Shown here: positions 44,772-55,256 of the stretch, piece by piece
How positions within the stretch are numbered: position 1 is the first letter of the stretch
How the letters are laid out: every line of letters starts with the position of its first letter
Assembly (NCBI RefSeq): GCF_029690045.1
Contig: NZ_CP121464.1
Span: forward strand, 5,208,001-5,272,000
DNA length: 64,000 nt
Direction: 5' to 3'
Origin: Janthinobacterium rivuli
GTDB taxonomy: Bacteria > Pseudomonadota > Gammaproteobacteria > Burkholderiales > Burkholderiaceae_D
Translations under genes and position numbers: made by a program
Notes under the pieces: model-generated
Database searches by the model: none
What the model was told of the DNA's origin: nothing
What the model saw: only the letters and a program-made list of their open reading frames with translations

Positions 44772-46487
44772 ATGGCTGTAGCCGAAGAAATCGATGTGAA
44801 CCGCATACCCCCGGAACCGGCGCCTGCCCGCTCGCCCGTGGAGTCCGTGCAAGCCTTCGCCAAGACGCCGATGGGCAAGAATTTCCTGCGCGGCCTGGGC
44901 GTGGCGGCACTGGTCGCCATCGGCGTGGCCCTGTACATGTGGAACCAGCCGCCCGAATACAAAGTCCTGTTCTCGAACTACACGGACCGCGATGGCGGCG
45001 CCATCACCGCCTCGCTGGACCAGCTGGGCATCAAGCACAAGTTTTCCGAAGGCGGCGGCGCCATTCTCGTGCCATCCGAACAAGTCCATGACGCGCGCCT
45101 GAAACTGGCCGCGCAAGGCTTGCCCAAGGGCGGCAACGTGGGCTTCGAGCTGATGGAAAACCAGAAGCTGGGCGTGTCGCAATTTTTGGAACAGGTCAAT
45201 TTCCAGCGCGCACTCGAAGGCGAACTGGCCAAATCGATCGAATCGGTGTCCGCCGTCGACACGGCGCGCGTCCACCTGGCGCTGCCCAAACCATCCGTCT
45301 TCGTGCGCGAACAGCAAAAACCGACGGCGTCCGTGCTGCTGAACCTGCATCCTGGCCGCGGCCTCGATCAGTTGCAGGTGAGCGCCATCGTGCATCTGGT
45401 GGCGTCCAGCGTGCCGGAGTTGCTGCCAATCAATGTCACCGTGGTCGACCAGGCCGGCACCCTGCTGTCGAACCAGGAAAAGGACAAGGACCGCGCCAAC
45501 GGCATCAAGAGCCTGGACCCGAACCAGCTGAAGTACGTGCAGCAGTTGCAGCAAAGCGTGATCAAGCAGGTCGAATCGATCTTGCTGCCCATCGTCGGCG
45601 AAGGCAATGTGCGCGCCGAAGCGACGGCCGATGTTGATTTTTCGCAAAGCGAGCAGGCGGCCGAAACCTACAAGCCCAATTCGCCGCCGGAAGCGTCGAC
45701 CATCCGCAGCCAGCAAACGAGCGAATCGACGGGCGCCGGCAATGCCAACCCATCCGGCGTGCCGGGCGCGCTGTCGAACCAGCCGCCAGGCGTGGCGACG
45801 GCGCCGTTGACGGCCGAAGCGCCTGGCGCACCTGGCGGCGCGCCGACGGCGCCGACACAGAAGGAATCGACGACGAATTATGAAGTCGACAAGACCGTGC
45901 GCTACGAGCAGAAATCCATGGGCGGCCTGCGCCGCCTGTCGGTGGCCGTCGTCGTCAACTATCGCCGTACTTTCGACAAGGATGGCAAGGTCACGGTCAA
46001 GCCAATTTCCCCTGCCGAAATGGTCCAGATCAATAATCTGGTCAAGGAAGCGATGGGCTACAACAAGGAGCGCGGCGACAGCTTCAGCGTGGCCAACTCG
46101 CCCTTCGACGGCATCGACCGCGCGCCGGAAGGCAAGCTGGAGTGGTGGCGCGACCCGGCCAACTTGCCGCTGGCCAAGGAACTGGCGAAATTCCTCATCA
46201 CGGCCCTGATCCTGCTGTATATCTTCATCAAGATCGTGCGCCCGATGCTGCGCCCCGTGATGCGCAAGATCGACGATTTCGGCGCCCCGCCGCCCGTCAT
46301 CGAACCGGAACTGGCCAAGACGGACGAAGAAAACGAAGTCCTGCTCAGCGAAGCGGAGCTGGAAGAACTGGAAGAAGATACGGCGCGCGGTTATCGCGAA
46401 AACCTGGCGATGGCCAGAAAACTGGCGCAGGAAGACCCGCGCGTGGTGGCCAACGTAATCAAAGCATGGATAGGCAATAATGACTGA
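44772..46487 (+). CDS. fliF: Flagellar MS-ring protein FliF
   Basis: The 571-residue protein has its first membrane helix at about 38-56 (GLGVAALVAIGVALYMW). Two ring-building motifs follow (EYKVLFSNYTDRDGGAITAS; EGELAKSIESVSAVDTARVH), then a Pro/Ala-rich insert (VPGALSNQPPGVATAPLTAE). The second helix is near 475 (FLITALILLYIFIKIVRPML), and the acidic C-terminal tail binds FliG. It begins the long fliF-R operon and overlaps fliG by 8 nt. Confidence 0.97.
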   Translation: MAVAEEIDVNRIPPEPAPARSPVESVQAFAKTPMGKNFLRGLGVAALVAIGVALYMWNQPPEYKVLFSNYTDRDGGAITASLDQLGIKHKFSEGGGAILVPSEQVHDARLKLAAQGLPKGGNVGFELMENQKLGVSQFLEQVNFQRALEGELAKSIESVSAVDTARVHLALPKPSVFVREQQKPTASVLLNLHPGRGLDQLQVSAIVHLVASSVPELLPINVTVVDQAGTLLSNQEKDKDRANGIKSLDPNQLKYVQQLQQSVIKQVESILLPIVGEGNVRAEATADVDFSQSEQAAETYKPNSPPEASTIRSQQTSESTGAGNANPSGVPGALSNQPPGVATAPLTAEAPGAPGGAPTAPTQKESTTNYEVDKTVRYEQKSMGGLRRLSVAVVVNYRRTFDKDGKVTVKPISPAEMVQINNLVKEAMGYNKERGDSFSVANSPFDGIDRAPEGKLEWWRDPANLPLAKELAKFLITALILLYIFIKIVRPMLRPVMRKIDDFGAPPPVIEPELAKTDEENEVLLSEAELEELEEDTARGYRENLAMARKLAQEDPRVVANVIKAWIGNND

Positions 46488-47478
46488 GACAACGGGACTG
46501 CAAAAGGCATCGATCCTGATGCTGGCACTGGGCGAGAGCGAAGCGGCCGAGGTCATGAAATTCCTCGGCCCGCGCGAAGTGCTGAAACTGGGCGCCGCCA
46601 TGGCCACCATGAAGGGCATCGCGCACGAGCAGGTGGTCGAGGTGCTCGGCGACTTCCGCGCGCAGACGGAACTCAATTCCACCGTCGGCCTCGATTCGGA
46701 CGAATACATCCGCCAAGTGCTCACCAAGGCGCTGGGCGACGACAAGGCGTCCGTGCTGCTGTCGCGCATCCTGGGCGGCAAGGATGCGTCCGGCATCGAA
46801 TCGCTGAAGTGGATGGATTCGCAATCCGTGTCCGAGCTGATCCGCAACGAACACCCGCAGATCATCGCCACCATCCTGGTCCACCTGGAACGCGACCAGG
46901 CCTGCGAAATCCTCGGCCATTTCACGGACCGCCTGCGCAACGACGTGGTCTTGCGCATCGCCACCCTGGACGGCGTGCAGCCGGCCGCCTTACGCGAACT
47001 CAACGACGTGCTGACGAAACTGCTGTCGGGTAACGAAAACATCAAGAAATCGTCGCTGGGCGGCGTGCGCGCCGCGGCCGAGATCCTGAACTTCATGAGC
47101 GGCGAGCAAGAAGGCTCCGTCATGGACAATATCAAGAACTACGACAATGACATGGCGCAAAAGATCATGGACGAAATGTTCGTGTTCGACAACGTGATCG
47201 ATATCGACGACCGCGGCATCCAGTTGCTGCTGCGCGAAGTGCAGTCGGAAATGCTGATCATCGCCCTGAAAGGCGCCTCGCAGGAGCTGCGCGACAAGAT
47301 CTTCAAGAACATGTCGCAGCGCGCCGGCGAGATGATGCGCGAAGACCTGGAATCGAAAGGCCCCGTGCGCCTGTCGGAAGTGGAATCGCAGCAGAAACAG
47401 ATCCTGCAGATCGTGCGCCGCCTGGCGGACGAGGGGCAGATTGTCCTAGGCGGAAAAGGCGAGGATTCGTTTGTCTAA
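46480..47478 (+). CDS. fliG: Flagellar motor switch protein FliG
   Basis: The protein has 332 residues and all three FliG domains: the N-terminal FliF-binding part (QKASILMLALGESEAAEVMK), the middle EHPQ motif (RNEHPQIIATILVHL), and the C-terminal torque helix with the alternating charges (QELRDKIFKNMSQRAGEMMR). It contacts the stator and sets rotation direction with FliM/FliN. It overlaps fliF and fliH by 8 nt each. Confidence 0.97.
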   Translation: MTETTGLQKASILMLALGESEAAEVMKFLGPREVLKLGAAMATMKGIAHEQVVEVLGDFRAQTELNSTVGLDSDEYIRQVLTKALGDDKASVLLSRILGGKDASGIESLKWMDSQSVSELIRNEHPQIIATILVHLERDQACEILGHFTDRLRNDVVLRIATLDGVQPAALRELNDVLTKLLSGNENIKKSSLGGVRAAAEILNFMSGEQEGSVMDNIKNYDNDMAQKIMDEMFVFDNVIDIDDRGIQLLLREVQSEMLIIALKGASQELRDKIFKNMSQRAGEMMREDLESKGPVRLSEVESQQKQILQIVRRLADEGQIVLGGKGEDSFV

Positions 47479-48223
47479 CTTGATTCCCAAAGAGCAGCAA
47501 ACCGCCTACCAGCGCTGGGAAATGACCTCGTTTGGCGACGAGCGTCCCAGCGTGGTGGCGGCGCGCAAGCTGCTGGAACCGGATCCCGAACCGGAATTCG
47601 ATCCATTTGCCGAGCTGCACGAGGAAGAGCCGGCCCCGCCGCTCGAATATCCGACGCAGGAAGAGCTCGACGCCATCCGCGAAGAAGCGCGCGCCACGGC
47701 CTTCGACGAAGGCCGCGCGGCCGGCTATGCGGAAGGCCACGCGGCCGGGCATGCCGACGGCCATGCCGAGTCGTATGCGCAAGGCAAGGCGGCGTCCGCC
47801 GTGGAACTGGCGCATCTGCAAACCATCGCCGTCGACTTCGGCACGGCCGTGCAGCAGGCCGACGAGCTGATCGCCAACGACGTGATGGAACTGGCCCTGC
47901 AACTGGCCAAGGGCATGCTCAAGACGGCCTTGCCCGTGCGCCCCGAATTGATGCTGCCGATGGTGCGCGAAGCCATCGAATACTTGCCCGTGCTGCAACA
48001 ACCTGCCTTGTTGATGCTCAACCCGGAAGACGCGCAAGTGGTACGCGACGGCATCGGCGATGAGCTCGACAAAGGTGGCTGGCGCGTCATCGAAGACCCC
48101 AGCGTGGAACGCGGCGGTTGCAAGATCGACACGGCCAGCAACCAGATCGACGCGCAGACGTCCACCCGCTGGCACCGCCTGACGCATGCGCTGGGCAAAG
48201 ACCTGGACTGGCTGGCGCCGTGA
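47471..48223 (+). CDS. fliH: Flagellar assembly protein FliH
   Basis: The 250-residue protein has an acidic, Pro-rich N-terminus and then a run of short small-residue repeats ([20 protein letters not shown]), the GxxxG-like helix typical of FliH. The C-terminal domain is [20 protein letters not shown] and [17 protein letters not shown]. FliH holds the ATPase FliI and delivers it to the export gate. It overlaps fliI by 4 nt. Confidence 0.95.
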   Translation: MSNLIPKEQQTAYQRWEMTSFGDERPSVVAARKLLEPDPEPEFDPFAELHEEEPAPPLEYPTQEELDAIREEARATAFDEGRAAGYAEGHAAGHADGHAESYAQGKAASAVELAHLQTIAVDFGTAVQQADELIANDVMELALQLAKGMLKTALPVRPELMLPMVREAIEYLPVLQQPALLMLNPEDAQVVRDGIGDELDKGGWRVIEDPSVERGGCKIDTASNQIDAQTSTRWHRLTHALGKDLDWLAP

Positions 48224-49629
48224 GCGAGCCCGTCAAAGGCCCGACTGCCCATGCGGCGCGCTGGCGCGCCTACCTGAGCGACTGTACGGCCGTGGTCGGC
48301 TTTGTGGAACCGATGCAGATTTCAGGCCGCGTCACGCGCGTGGCCGGCCTGGTGATGGAAGCGGTGGGCCTGCGCCTGGCCGTCGGCGCCGCCTGCACCG
48401 TGCCGCTGCCCAATGGCGGCCGGGTCGAAGCGGAAGTGGTCGGTTTTGAAGGCGAGCGCCTGTTCTTGATGCCGCAAAGCGATGTCGAGGGCATCGTGCC
48501 CGGCACGCGCGTGTTTTCCGTCGAACCGGCCATTCCCCGCCCCGGCAGCGTGGCGCACCCGCGCCGCCGCCCCAGCGACCGCGCGCGCCACCTGCCCGTG
48601 GGGCCGCAACTGCTGGGCCGCGTGCTCGACGGCGCGGGCCGCCCGCTCGACCAGTTAGGTCCGCTGCACACGACCGATAGCGCCCCCATCAACGTGCGCC
48701 CCGCCAATCCGCTGGGCCGCGCCCCCATCGTCGACACGCTCGACGTGGGCGTGCGCTCGATCAACGCCATGCTGACCGTGGGCCGTGGCCAGCGCATGGG
48801 CCTGTTCGCCGGTTCCGGCGTCGGTAAAAGCGTGCTGCTGGGCATGATGGCCCGCTACACGGAAGCGGACGTGATCGTCGTCGGCCTGATCGGCGAACGG
48901 GGACGCGAAGTAAAAGAATTCATCGAGCAGATTCTCGGCGCCGAAGGCCTGGCCCGTTCCGTCGTCGTGGCCGCGCCGGCCGACACGCCGCCGCTGATGC
49001 GCCTGCAGGGCGCCGCGTATGCGACGGCGATTGCCGAACACTTCCGCGACCAGGGGCAAAACGTGCTGCTGATCATGGATTCGCTGACCCGCTACGCCAT
49101 GGCGCAGCGCGAAATCGCCCTGGCCATCGGCGAGCCACCGGCCACCAAGGGCTATCCGCCGTCCGTCTTCGCCAAGCTGCCCGTGCTGGTGGAGCGGGCC
49201 GGCAATGGCGAGGAAGGCGGCGGCTCGATCACGGCCTTCTACACCGTGCTGACCGAGGGCGACGACCAGCAGGATCCGATCGCCGACTCGGCGCGCGCGA
49301 TTCTCGATGGCCACATCGTGCTGAACCGCCGCCTGGCCGAAGCGGGACACTATCCCGCCATCGACATCGAGCAATCGATTTCGCGCGCCGCCCACTCGAT
49401 CACCACGCATGAGCACCAGCAGCAGGCGCGCAAGCTGAAACAGCTGTATTCGCGCTATGAACGCAGCCGCGACCTGATCAGCGTGGGCGCCTACAGCGCC
49501 GGCACCGACCCCGTGCTGGACCAGGCCATTGCCCTGCATGAAAAGATCGAGGCGTTTTTACAACAGCAAATCACGGAGCGGGTCAGCATGGACGAGAGCT
49601 TGGGGCAACTTACCGCTCTATTCGACTGA
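48220..49629 (+). CDS. fliI: Flagellum-specific ATP synthase FliI
   Basis: I use the GTG at 48220, which overlaps the fliH stop (GTGA), giving 469 residues. Walker A is [15 protein letters not shown] near residue 197. Walker B ([19 protein letters not shown]) and the F1/T3SS ATPase signature ([20 protein letters not shown]) follow. A longer frame into fliH is rejected. FliI is a hexameric ATPase that unfolds export substrates at the base of the flagellum. Confidence 0.96.
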   Translation: MSEPVKGPTAHAARWRAYLSDCTAVVGFVEPMQISGRVTRVAGLVMEAVGLRLAVGAACTVPLPNGGRVEAEVVGFEGERLFLMPQSDVEGIVPGTRVFSVEPAIPRPGSVAHPRRRPSDRARHLPVGPQLLGRVLDGAGRPLDQLGPLHTTDSAPINVRPANPLGRAPIVDTLDVGVRSINAMLTVGRGQRMGLFAGSGVGKSVLLGMMARYTEADVIVVGLIGERGREVKEFIEQILGAEGLARSVVVAAPADTPPLMRLQGAAYATAIAEHFRDQGQNVLLIMDSLTRYAMAQREIALAIGEPPATKGYPPSVFAKLPVLVERAGNGEEGGGSITAFYTVLTEGDDQQDPIADSARAILDGHIVLNRRLAEAGHYPAIDIEQSISRAAHSITTHEHQQQARKLKQLYSRYERSRDLISVGAYSAGTDPVLDQAIALHEKIEAFLQQQITERVSMDESLGQLTALFD

Positions 49630-49661
49630 TTAGGGCTTGCATAGCGGGAATATAATCAGCC

Positions 49662-50102
49662 ATGGCCTCTCCTTCCCAACTTGCAACCCTGATCGACCTT
49701 GCCCAGCGCGAAACGGATGACTGCGCCAAGCGCCTGGGTGCGGCCCTGAAAGCGCTCGACGATTGCCGCCAGAAGCTCGACATGCTGTCCGGCTACCGCG
49801 ACGATTACGCCAAGCGCTTCGAGGCAAGCATGAGCAGCGGCATCACGCCCATGGCTTACCGCAACTTCCAGGCCTTCATGGTCAAGCTCGACAGCGCCAT
49901 CCTGGGCCAGCAGCAAGTGGTCGAGCATGCGCAAGCGCGCAGCGACAATGAAAAGATGCGCTGGCAGCTGGCCGAACGCAAGCGCATGTCCTACACCACC
50001 CTGAACAACCGGGCGCAGGAACAGGCGCTGAAGCTGGAAAACAAGCGCGACCAGAAAGCAATGGATGAGCACGCGGCGCGACAAGCCTATTACAAACGCT
50101 AA
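49662..50102 (+). CDS. fliJ: Flagellar export protein FliJ
   Basis: The 146-residue helical coiled-coil protein (LATLIDLAQRETDDCAKRLG, ALKALDDCRQKLDMLSGYRD, LAERKRMSYTTLNNRAQEQA) has the size and position of FliJ, the stalk that inserts into the FliI ring and links it to FlhA. It lies 32 bp after fliI. Confidence 0.94.
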   Translation: MASPSQLATLIDLAQRETDDCAKRLGAALKALDDCRQKLDMLSGYRDDYAKRFEASMSSGITPMAYRNFQAFMVKLDSAILGQQQVVEHAQARSDNEKMRWQLAERKRMSYTTLNNRAQEQALKLENKRDQKAMDEHAARQAYYKR

Positions 50103-50121
50103 GCAACACTGAGGCAGCATC

Positions 50122-51420
50122 ATGCAAACCCAGCCAACACCGATTTCCCAGATTATCTCGTCGAACGCCACGCCGGGCGCCGCCAACCGCAGCCAGCCGT
50201 CCACCAGCGGCACGGCGGGCGACTTCCAGCGCACCCTGAACCGCCAGATCGAGCAACGCCAGGCCAGCCGCAATATGGCGCAAGCGCAAATACAAACGCC
50301 GGCGCCGGCACCGGCAGCTCGTCCCGCCAGCCCCGCCGCCACGCAGGCACCCGCCCAGGCGCCAGCGAACGAAGCGAAAGCGGCGCAAGCAGGCACCGAA
50401 CAGGCGGCCAGCAGCGAACAGCCGCCCGCGCAATCGAGCGAGGCAGCGACACCCGCCACCGCCGACAGCGCCACGGCCGAAGCCAGCGTAGCCGCCGCCC
50501 CCGCCGCGACAGTCACGCCGCCAGCCGATCCGGCCGCCGAAATGCTGGCCCTGGTAGGCAGCATCCAGCTGGCCATCCAGCCACCGGCAGCCGCCGCCAA
50601 GGCCGTGCCGGAACTGCCGGCGCGCGCCAGCGTCAAGGCAGAAGGCAAGAACCCGGCGACAGGGCCATTGCTGGCAGCCGGCCAGGGCAGCGGCAAGGCT
50701 GCCGCCACCGTCGCCGCGCAAGCGGACAGCGGCGACTTTGCCGACAGCCTGGGCCAGGCCCAAGGCAAGGCTGCCGCCACACCGGGCGCCAGCGTGCCGA
50801 CCGGCAAGGCCGAACCGGGCAAGCTGGCCATCGACGCGCAGCTGGCAGCCACCGCCAAGGCGGGCGCTGCCGTGGCCGAACCGGTCCTCAAGGAAACCCC
50901 TGCCGACCTGAGCCGCCTGGCGGCCCAGTTGCAGCCGGGCGCGCTGCAGCAGGCCGCGGCCGCCGTGGCCGTGCCGGCCGACAAGCTGACGGGCCGGGTC
51001 GGCACGCCGGCCTGGGACCAGCAACTGGGGCAGAAAGTCGTGTGGATGGCCGCTGGCGGCGACCAGAGCGCCACCCTGACCCTGAATCCGCCCGACCTGG
51101 GCCCCGTGCAAGTGGTACTGACAGTCACCAATGACCAGGCCGATGCCGCCTTCATGTCGGCCCAGCCGGAAGTGCGCCAGGCGCTGGAAGCGGCCATGCC
51201 GCGCCTGCGCGAAATGATGAGCGAAGCGGGCATCGCCTTTGGCAGCGCCACCGTCTCGGCAGGTACGCCGGAACAACAAAACAATGGCGAGCGCGCCGCC
51301 TCGGGCGAACGCCGTGGCAATGGCCAGGGTGGCGGCGTGGCGGGTGGCGAAATCGCCATCGCGCCGGCGACAGGCGGACGCAGCCGGCCCAGCCTGAGTG
51401 CCGTGGATACCTTTGCCTGA
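50122..51420 (+). CDS. fliK: Flagellar hook-length control protein FliK
   Basis: The protein has 432 residues. The N-terminal 300 residues are Ala/Pro-rich and probably the flexible ruler. The conserved C-terminal Flg_hook domain follows (PAWDQQLGQKVVWMAAGGDQ, ATLTLNPPDLGPVQVVLTVT, EVRQALEAAMPRLREMMSEA). FliK measures the hook and triggers the FlhB switch. Position between fliJ and fliL is canonical, distinguishing it from the FliK-like gene at 41726. Confidence 0.95.
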   Translation: MQTQPTPISQIISSNATPGAANRSQPSTSGTAGDFQRTLNRQIEQRQASRNMAQAQIQTPAPAPAARPASPAATQAPAQAPANEAKAAQAGTEQAASSEQPPAQSSEAATPATADSATAEASVAAAPAATVTPPADPAAEMLALVGSIQLAIQPPAAAAKAVPELPARASVKAEGKNPATGPLLAAGQGSGKAAATVAAQADSGDFADSLGQAQGKAAATPGASVPTGKAEPGKLAIDAQLAATAKAGAAVAEPVLKETPADLSRLAAQLQPGALQQAAAAVAVPADKLTGRVGTPAWDQQLGQKVVWMAAGGDQSATLTLNPPDLGPVQVVLTVTNDQADAAFMSAQPEVRQALEAAMPRLREMMSEAGIAFGSATVSAGTPEQQNNGERAASGERRGNGQGGGVAGGEIAIAPATGGRSRPSLSAVDTFA

Positions 51421-51606
51421 GGATAATTCGTCGTCCGCAAGCCACTGGCGCGCCCCACGGCGTAACTTTTCGTCTAAAAACAGCGAGTTGAGGGCGCTTC
51501 CGCCCTCTTTTCACTGCATCCTTCTGCGCAGAATTTGCCGATAATGACATAATGGCGTCGTGATCCACTTCCATGCACTCGAGTACCATTGAAAGCAAAT
51601 CCAAAA

Positions 51607-52119
51607 ATGAAAGCAGATCCGAAAGCAGATGCAGGCCTGGCTCCCGCCGGGGCCTCGAAAAAGAAGCTTCTGATCATCGTGCTGGCCTCGGTGCTGGTGG
51701 CTGGCGGTATCGGTGGCGGTGCCGCCTGGTACTTCCTGCATGGCAAGGCCGATAAAGAAGAATCGGCACCGAGCAAGAAAAAACATGCCGCTTCCAAGGC
51801 AGGTCCGCCCGTCTTCGTGCCCATCGATGCCTTCACCGTCAATTTGCAGCCGGAAAATGGCGAGCAATACCTGCAAATCGCGTTCACCTTGCAGGCCAGC
51901 AGCCCGGAAGAAATGGACTTGATCAAGATCAACATGCCGAAAGTGCGCAGCCGCTTGTTGCTGCTGCTGTCCGGCAAGAAGGCGTCCGAACTCAATACCG
52001 TGGAAGGCAAGCAGCAACTGGCGGCCGAAATCATCAATCAGGTGAACCAGCCGTTCGAGGACAAAGGGCCGGAGCAGGACGTGACGGACGTATTATTTAC
52101 CGCATTCATCATTCAATAA
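51607..52119 (+). CDS. fliL: Flagellar basal body-associated protein FliL
   Basis: The protein has 170 residues from ATG 51607; a TTG start at 51589 would add six residues. It has a short charged N-terminus, one membrane helix (LLIIVLASVLVAGGIGGGAA), then the periplasmic FliL domain (VPIDAFTVNLQPENGEQYLQ, INMPKVRSRLLLLLSGKKAS). FliL supports stator function. The gap after fliK (51421-51606) is 186 bp, the longest inside the operon, and may contain a secondary promoter, though none is clear. Confidence 0.93.
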   Translation: MKADPKADAGLAPAGASKKKLLIIVLASVLVAGGIGGGAAWYFLHGKADKEESAPSKKKHAASKAGPPVFVPIDAFTVNLQPENGEQYLQIAFTLQASSPEEMDLIKINMPKVRSRLLLLLSGKKASELNTVEGKQQLAAEIINQVNQPFEDKGPEQDVTDVLFTAFIIQ

Positions 52120-52125
52120 GCAGCC

Positions 52126-53112
52126 ATGGCCGATAATTTCCTCTCCCAGGAAGAAGTCGATGCCCTACTCAAGGGCGTCAACGGAGACCAGGACGACGCG
52201 CAGGCGCCGGAAGATGTCACGGGAGTTCGTACCTACAACCTGGCAACCCAGGAGCGCATCGTGCGCGGCCGGATGCCAACGTTGGAAATTATCAACGAGC
52301 GTTTCGCCCGGCTGCTGCGCGTGGGCCTGTTCAACTTCCTGCGCCGCAGCGCCGAAGTGTCGGTCGGTTCCGTGCGCGTGTCGAAATACAGCGAGTTCAT
52401 CCGTAACCTGGTGGTGCCGACCAATCTGAATCTGGTGCACATGAAGCCGTTGCGCGGCACGGCCCTGATGGTCTTCGATCCGGGCCTCGTGTTCCTGCTG
52501 GTCGACAACCTGTTCGGCGGCGACGGACGCTTCCATACGCGCGTCGAAGGGCGCGACTTTACGCAGACGGAGCAGCGCATCATCCTGCGCATCCTCGACA
52601 TCGTCTTCGAGGCGTATACCAAGTCGTGGGAACCGGTCTTCCCCGTCGAGTTCGAATATATCCGTTCAGAAATGAACACGCAGTTCGCCAACATCGCCAC
52701 GCCGAACGAGGTGGTGGTGGCGTCCACGTTTACGGTAGAACTGGGCTCCGTTTCCGGACAAATCCACTTCTGCATGCCGTATTCGATGATCGAGCCGATC
52801 CGCGATTCGCTGACCTCGAGCCTGCAGGGCGAGGCGCTGGAAGTGGACAAGCGCTGGATCCGTTTGATGACGCAGCAGATCCAGATCGCCGAAGTCGAGC
52901 TGGTGGCTTCGCTGGGCACGGCGCGCGTGTCGTTCGATGAAATCCTGAACATGAAGGTGGGCGACATCATCCCGCTGAATATTCCCGAACTGATCGCCGC
53001 CACCGTCGACGGCGTGCCCGTGATGGATTGCACGTATGGCGTGTTGAACGGACAATATGCCTTAAAGGTTGAAAAGTTGTTGGCCAATGCCGATAACATG
53101 AATAACCACTAA
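52126..53112 (+). CDS. fliM: Flagellar motor switch protein FliM
   Basis: The 328-residue protein has an N-terminal CheY-P docking peptide (FLSQEEVDALLKG). The middle domain follows (RMPTLEIINERFARLLRVGL, FGGDGRFHTRVEGRDFTQTE), then the C-terminal SpoA-like domain (LNMKVGDIIPLNIPELIAAT). It lies 6 bp after fliL and is part of the C ring that reverses rotation on CheY-P binding. Confidence 0.97.
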   Translation: MADNFLSQEEVDALLKGVNGDQDDAQAPEDVTGVRTYNLATQERIVRGRMPTLEIINERFARLLRVGLFNFLRRSAEVSVGSVRVSKYSEFIRNLVVPTNLNLVHMKPLRGTALMVFDPGLVFLLVDNLFGGDGRFHTRVEGRDFTQTEQRIILRILDIVFEAYTKSWEPVFPVEFEYIRSEMNTQFANIATPNEVVVASTFTVELGSVSGQIHFCMPYSMIEPIRDSLTSSLQGEALEVDKRWIRLMTQQIQIAEVELVASLGTARVSFDEILNMKVGDIIPLNIPELIAATVDGVPVMDCTYGVLNGQYALKVEKLLANADNMNNH

Positions 53113-53163
53113 ATAAATACCCGGGCCGCGTTGCGGTCCGTATCTGTACAACAGGAGAAACAC

Positions 53164-53598
53164 ATGTCTGACAACCAAGACGACCAAAGCGCGGAAGACG
53201 ATTGGGGCGCGGCCATTGCCGAGCAGGCCAAGGCGGAAGCCGAAGCGCTGCAGAACCAGGCCGCCAATACGGCCAGCGCGGCCAGCGCCGCCGTGTTCAA
53301 GGACTTTTCCAAGCAGGCGTCGAAGTCGGAAACGCACAACGATATCGATTTCATCCTCGATATCCCCGTGCAGCTGACGGTCGAACTGGGCCGCACCAAG
53401 ATCGCCATCAAGAACCTGCTGCAACTGGCGCAGGGTTCCGTGGTCGAGCTCGACGGCCTGGCCGGCGAACCGATGGACGTGCTGGTGAACGGCTGCCTGA
53501 TCGCCCAGGGCGAAGTGGTGGTGGTCAATGACAAGTTCGGCATCCGCCTGACCGACATCATCACGCCTTCCGAACGCATCCGAAAATTGAATAAATGA
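53164..53598 (+). CDS. fliN: Flagellar motor switch protein FliN
   Basis: The 144-residue protein starts at ATG 53164 behind AGGAG. It has an acidic/Ala-rich N-terminal extension and the SpoA domain (DIPVQLTVELGRTKIAIKNL, AGEPMDVLVNGCLIAQGEVV, NDKFGIRLTDIITPSERI), which forms the lower C ring. It overlaps fliO by 4 nt. Confidence 0.97.
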   Translation: MSDNQDDQSAEDDWGAAIAEQAKAEAEALQNQAANTASAASAAVFKDFSKQASKSETHNDIDFILDIPVQLTVELGRTKIAIKNLLQLAQGSVVELDGLAGEPMDVLVNGCLIAQGEVVVVNDKFGIRLTDIITPSERIRKLNK

Positions 53599-54194
53599 AG
53601 CCTGGCCTGTTGATTTCCACTGTGCTGCCGCTCATGGCGGCATGCAGCATTGCCCTGGCTGAAGCGCCAGCCGCGGCCGCACCAGCGGCGGCCAGCGCCG
53701 CCAGCGCTTCCGTCGCGCTGGCAAGCGAGACGCCGCCTGCCGCAGCGGCGCCAGCAGCCTCACCTGCCACTACAGCGGCTGCCTCGCCTGCCGCCGCCCT
53801 GCCCGCCATGCCGCCCGGCGCACCGGCGACGATGGCGCCGACAAGCTCGGCCGGCAGCCTGCTGCAAACCATTTTCGCGCTGATGTTCGTGCTGGCCCTG
53901 TTGATCGGCCTGGCCTGGTTCATGAAGCGCTATGGCCCCAAGGTGATGGGCGGCAACAACAAGATGCGCGTCGTCAGCTCGCTCAACTTGGGCGGACGCG
54001 AACGCATCGTCCTCGTCGAAGTGGCCGACCAGTGGATCGTCGTCGGCGCCTCTCCCGGCAGGATCAACGCGCTGGCCACCATGCCGCGCCAGGAAGGCGA
54101 CCTGCCGCAACTGGCCACGGCGCAAAACGGCCCCGCGGCCGCCAATTTTTCCGAGTGGCTGAAACAGACCATCGAAAAACGCAATGGGAAATAA
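53595..54194 (+). CDS. fliO: Flagellar biosynthetic protein FliO
   Basis: The protein has 199 residues. A signal-like N-terminus ([20 protein letters not shown]) and a long Ala/Pro linker precede the membrane helix ([20 protein letters not shown]) and the FliO core ([20 protein letters not shown]). FliO assists FliP assembly in the export gate. It overlaps fliN by 4 nt and fliP by 11 nt. Confidence 0.93.
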   Translation: MKPGLLISTVLPLMAACSIALAEAPAAAAPAAASAASASVALASETPPAAAAPAASPATTAAASPAAALPAMPPGAPATMAPTSSAGSLLQTIFALMFVLALLIGLAWFMKRYGPKVMGGNNKMRVVSSLNLGGRERIVLVEVADQWIVVGASPGRINALATMPRQEGDLPQLATAQNGPAAANFSEWLKQTIEKRNGK

Positions 54195-54960
54195 GCGGCA
54201 GATGGCGTGGTCCACCTTGAAGACTCCCCTGACCTGGCTGCTGGCGGCAGCCGCCCTGGCCTTGCCGCTGTGGGCCATGGCCCAGCCTGGCATCCCGGCC
54301 TTCAACAGCACGCCGGCGCCGGGCGGCGGCCAGAATTACTCGTTGCCGGTGCAGACGCTCATCCTGATGACGTCGCTCACCTTCCTGCCGGCGGCCTTGC
54401 TGATGATGACCTGCTTTACGCGCATCATCATCGTGCTGTCCCTGCTGCGTCAGGCCATCGGCACGCAATCGGCGCCGCCGAACCAGGTGCTGGTGGGCCT
54501 GGCCCTGTTCCTGACCCTGTTCGTCATGGGCCCCGTGTTCGACAAGATTTATACGGATGCCTACCAGCCCTATCAGGAAAACAAGATCACCATGCAGCAG
54601 GCGATGGACAAGGGCGTCGATCCCCTGAAAACCTTCATGCTCAAGCAGACGCGCCAGGCCGACCTGGCCCTGTTCGCCAAGATGTCGCGCTCGCCGGCCC
54701 TGCAGGGTCCCGAAGACGTGCCGCTGCGCATCCTCGTGCCCGCCTTCGTCACCAGCGAACTGAAGACGGCATTCCAGATCGGCTTTGCCATCTTCATCCC
54801 GTTTTTGATCATCGACATGGTGGTCGCCAGCGTGCTGATGTCGATGGGTATGATGATGATGTCGCCGGCGACGATCTCGCTGCCGTTCAAGCTGATGCTG
54901 TTCGTGCTGGTCGATGGCTGGCAGTTGCTGCTGGGCTCGCTGTCACAGAGTTTCTACTAG
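54184..54960 (+). CDS. fliP: Flagellar export gate protein FliP
   Basis: The protein is 258 residues from ATG 54184; ATG 54202 is also possible. A signal peptide ([15 protein letters not shown]) is followed by the FliP core: [40 protein letters not shown], and [20 protein letters not shown]. It forms the FliPQR export channel with the next two genes. Confidence 0.97.
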   Translation: MGNKRQMAWSTLKTPLTWLLAAAALALPLWAMAQPGIPAFNSTPAPGGGQNYSLPVQTLILMTSLTFLPAALLMMTCFTRIIIVLSLLRQAIGTQSAPPNQVLVGLALFLTLFVMGPVFDKIYTDAYQPYQENKITMQQAMDKGVDPLKTFMLKQTRQADLALFAKMSRSPALQGPEDVPLRILVPAFVTSELKTAFQIGFAIFIPFLIIDMVVASVLMSMGMMMMSPATISLPFKLMLFVLVDGWQLLLGSLSQSFY

Positions 54961-54970
54961 GGGAAGTACG

Positions 54971-55240
54971 ATGACACCCGAAAGCGTCATGACCCTGGGC
55001 CGCCATGCGATGGAAATCACGCTGATGGTGGCCGCGCCCATGCTGCTCGTCGCCCTCATCATCGGCTTGATCGTGAGTATTTTCCAGGCGGCCACGCAGA
55101 TCAACGAGGCAACCCTGTCCTTCATCCCGAAGCTGGTCGGCATTTTCGTCGCCCTCGTCGTGGCCGGCCCGTGGATGCTGTCCGTCATGCTCGACTACAT
55201 GCGCCAGGTGTTTACCGGCATCCCGAACCTGGTGGGCTAG
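54971..55240 (+). CDS. fliQ: Flagellar export gate protein FliQ
   Basis: The 89-residue protein (MTPESVMTLGRHAMEITLMV) has two membrane helices and the family motif FQAATQINEATLSFIPKLVG. ATG 54971 follows GGGGAAG. It lies 10 bp after fliP and 16 bp before fliR. Confidence 0.97.
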   Translation: MTPESVMTLGRHAMEITLMVAAPMLLVALIIGLIVSIFQAATQINEATLSFIPKLVGIFVALVVAGPWMLSVMLDYMRQVFTGIPNLVG

Positions 55241-55256
55241 TGCAGCAAACGTTGCC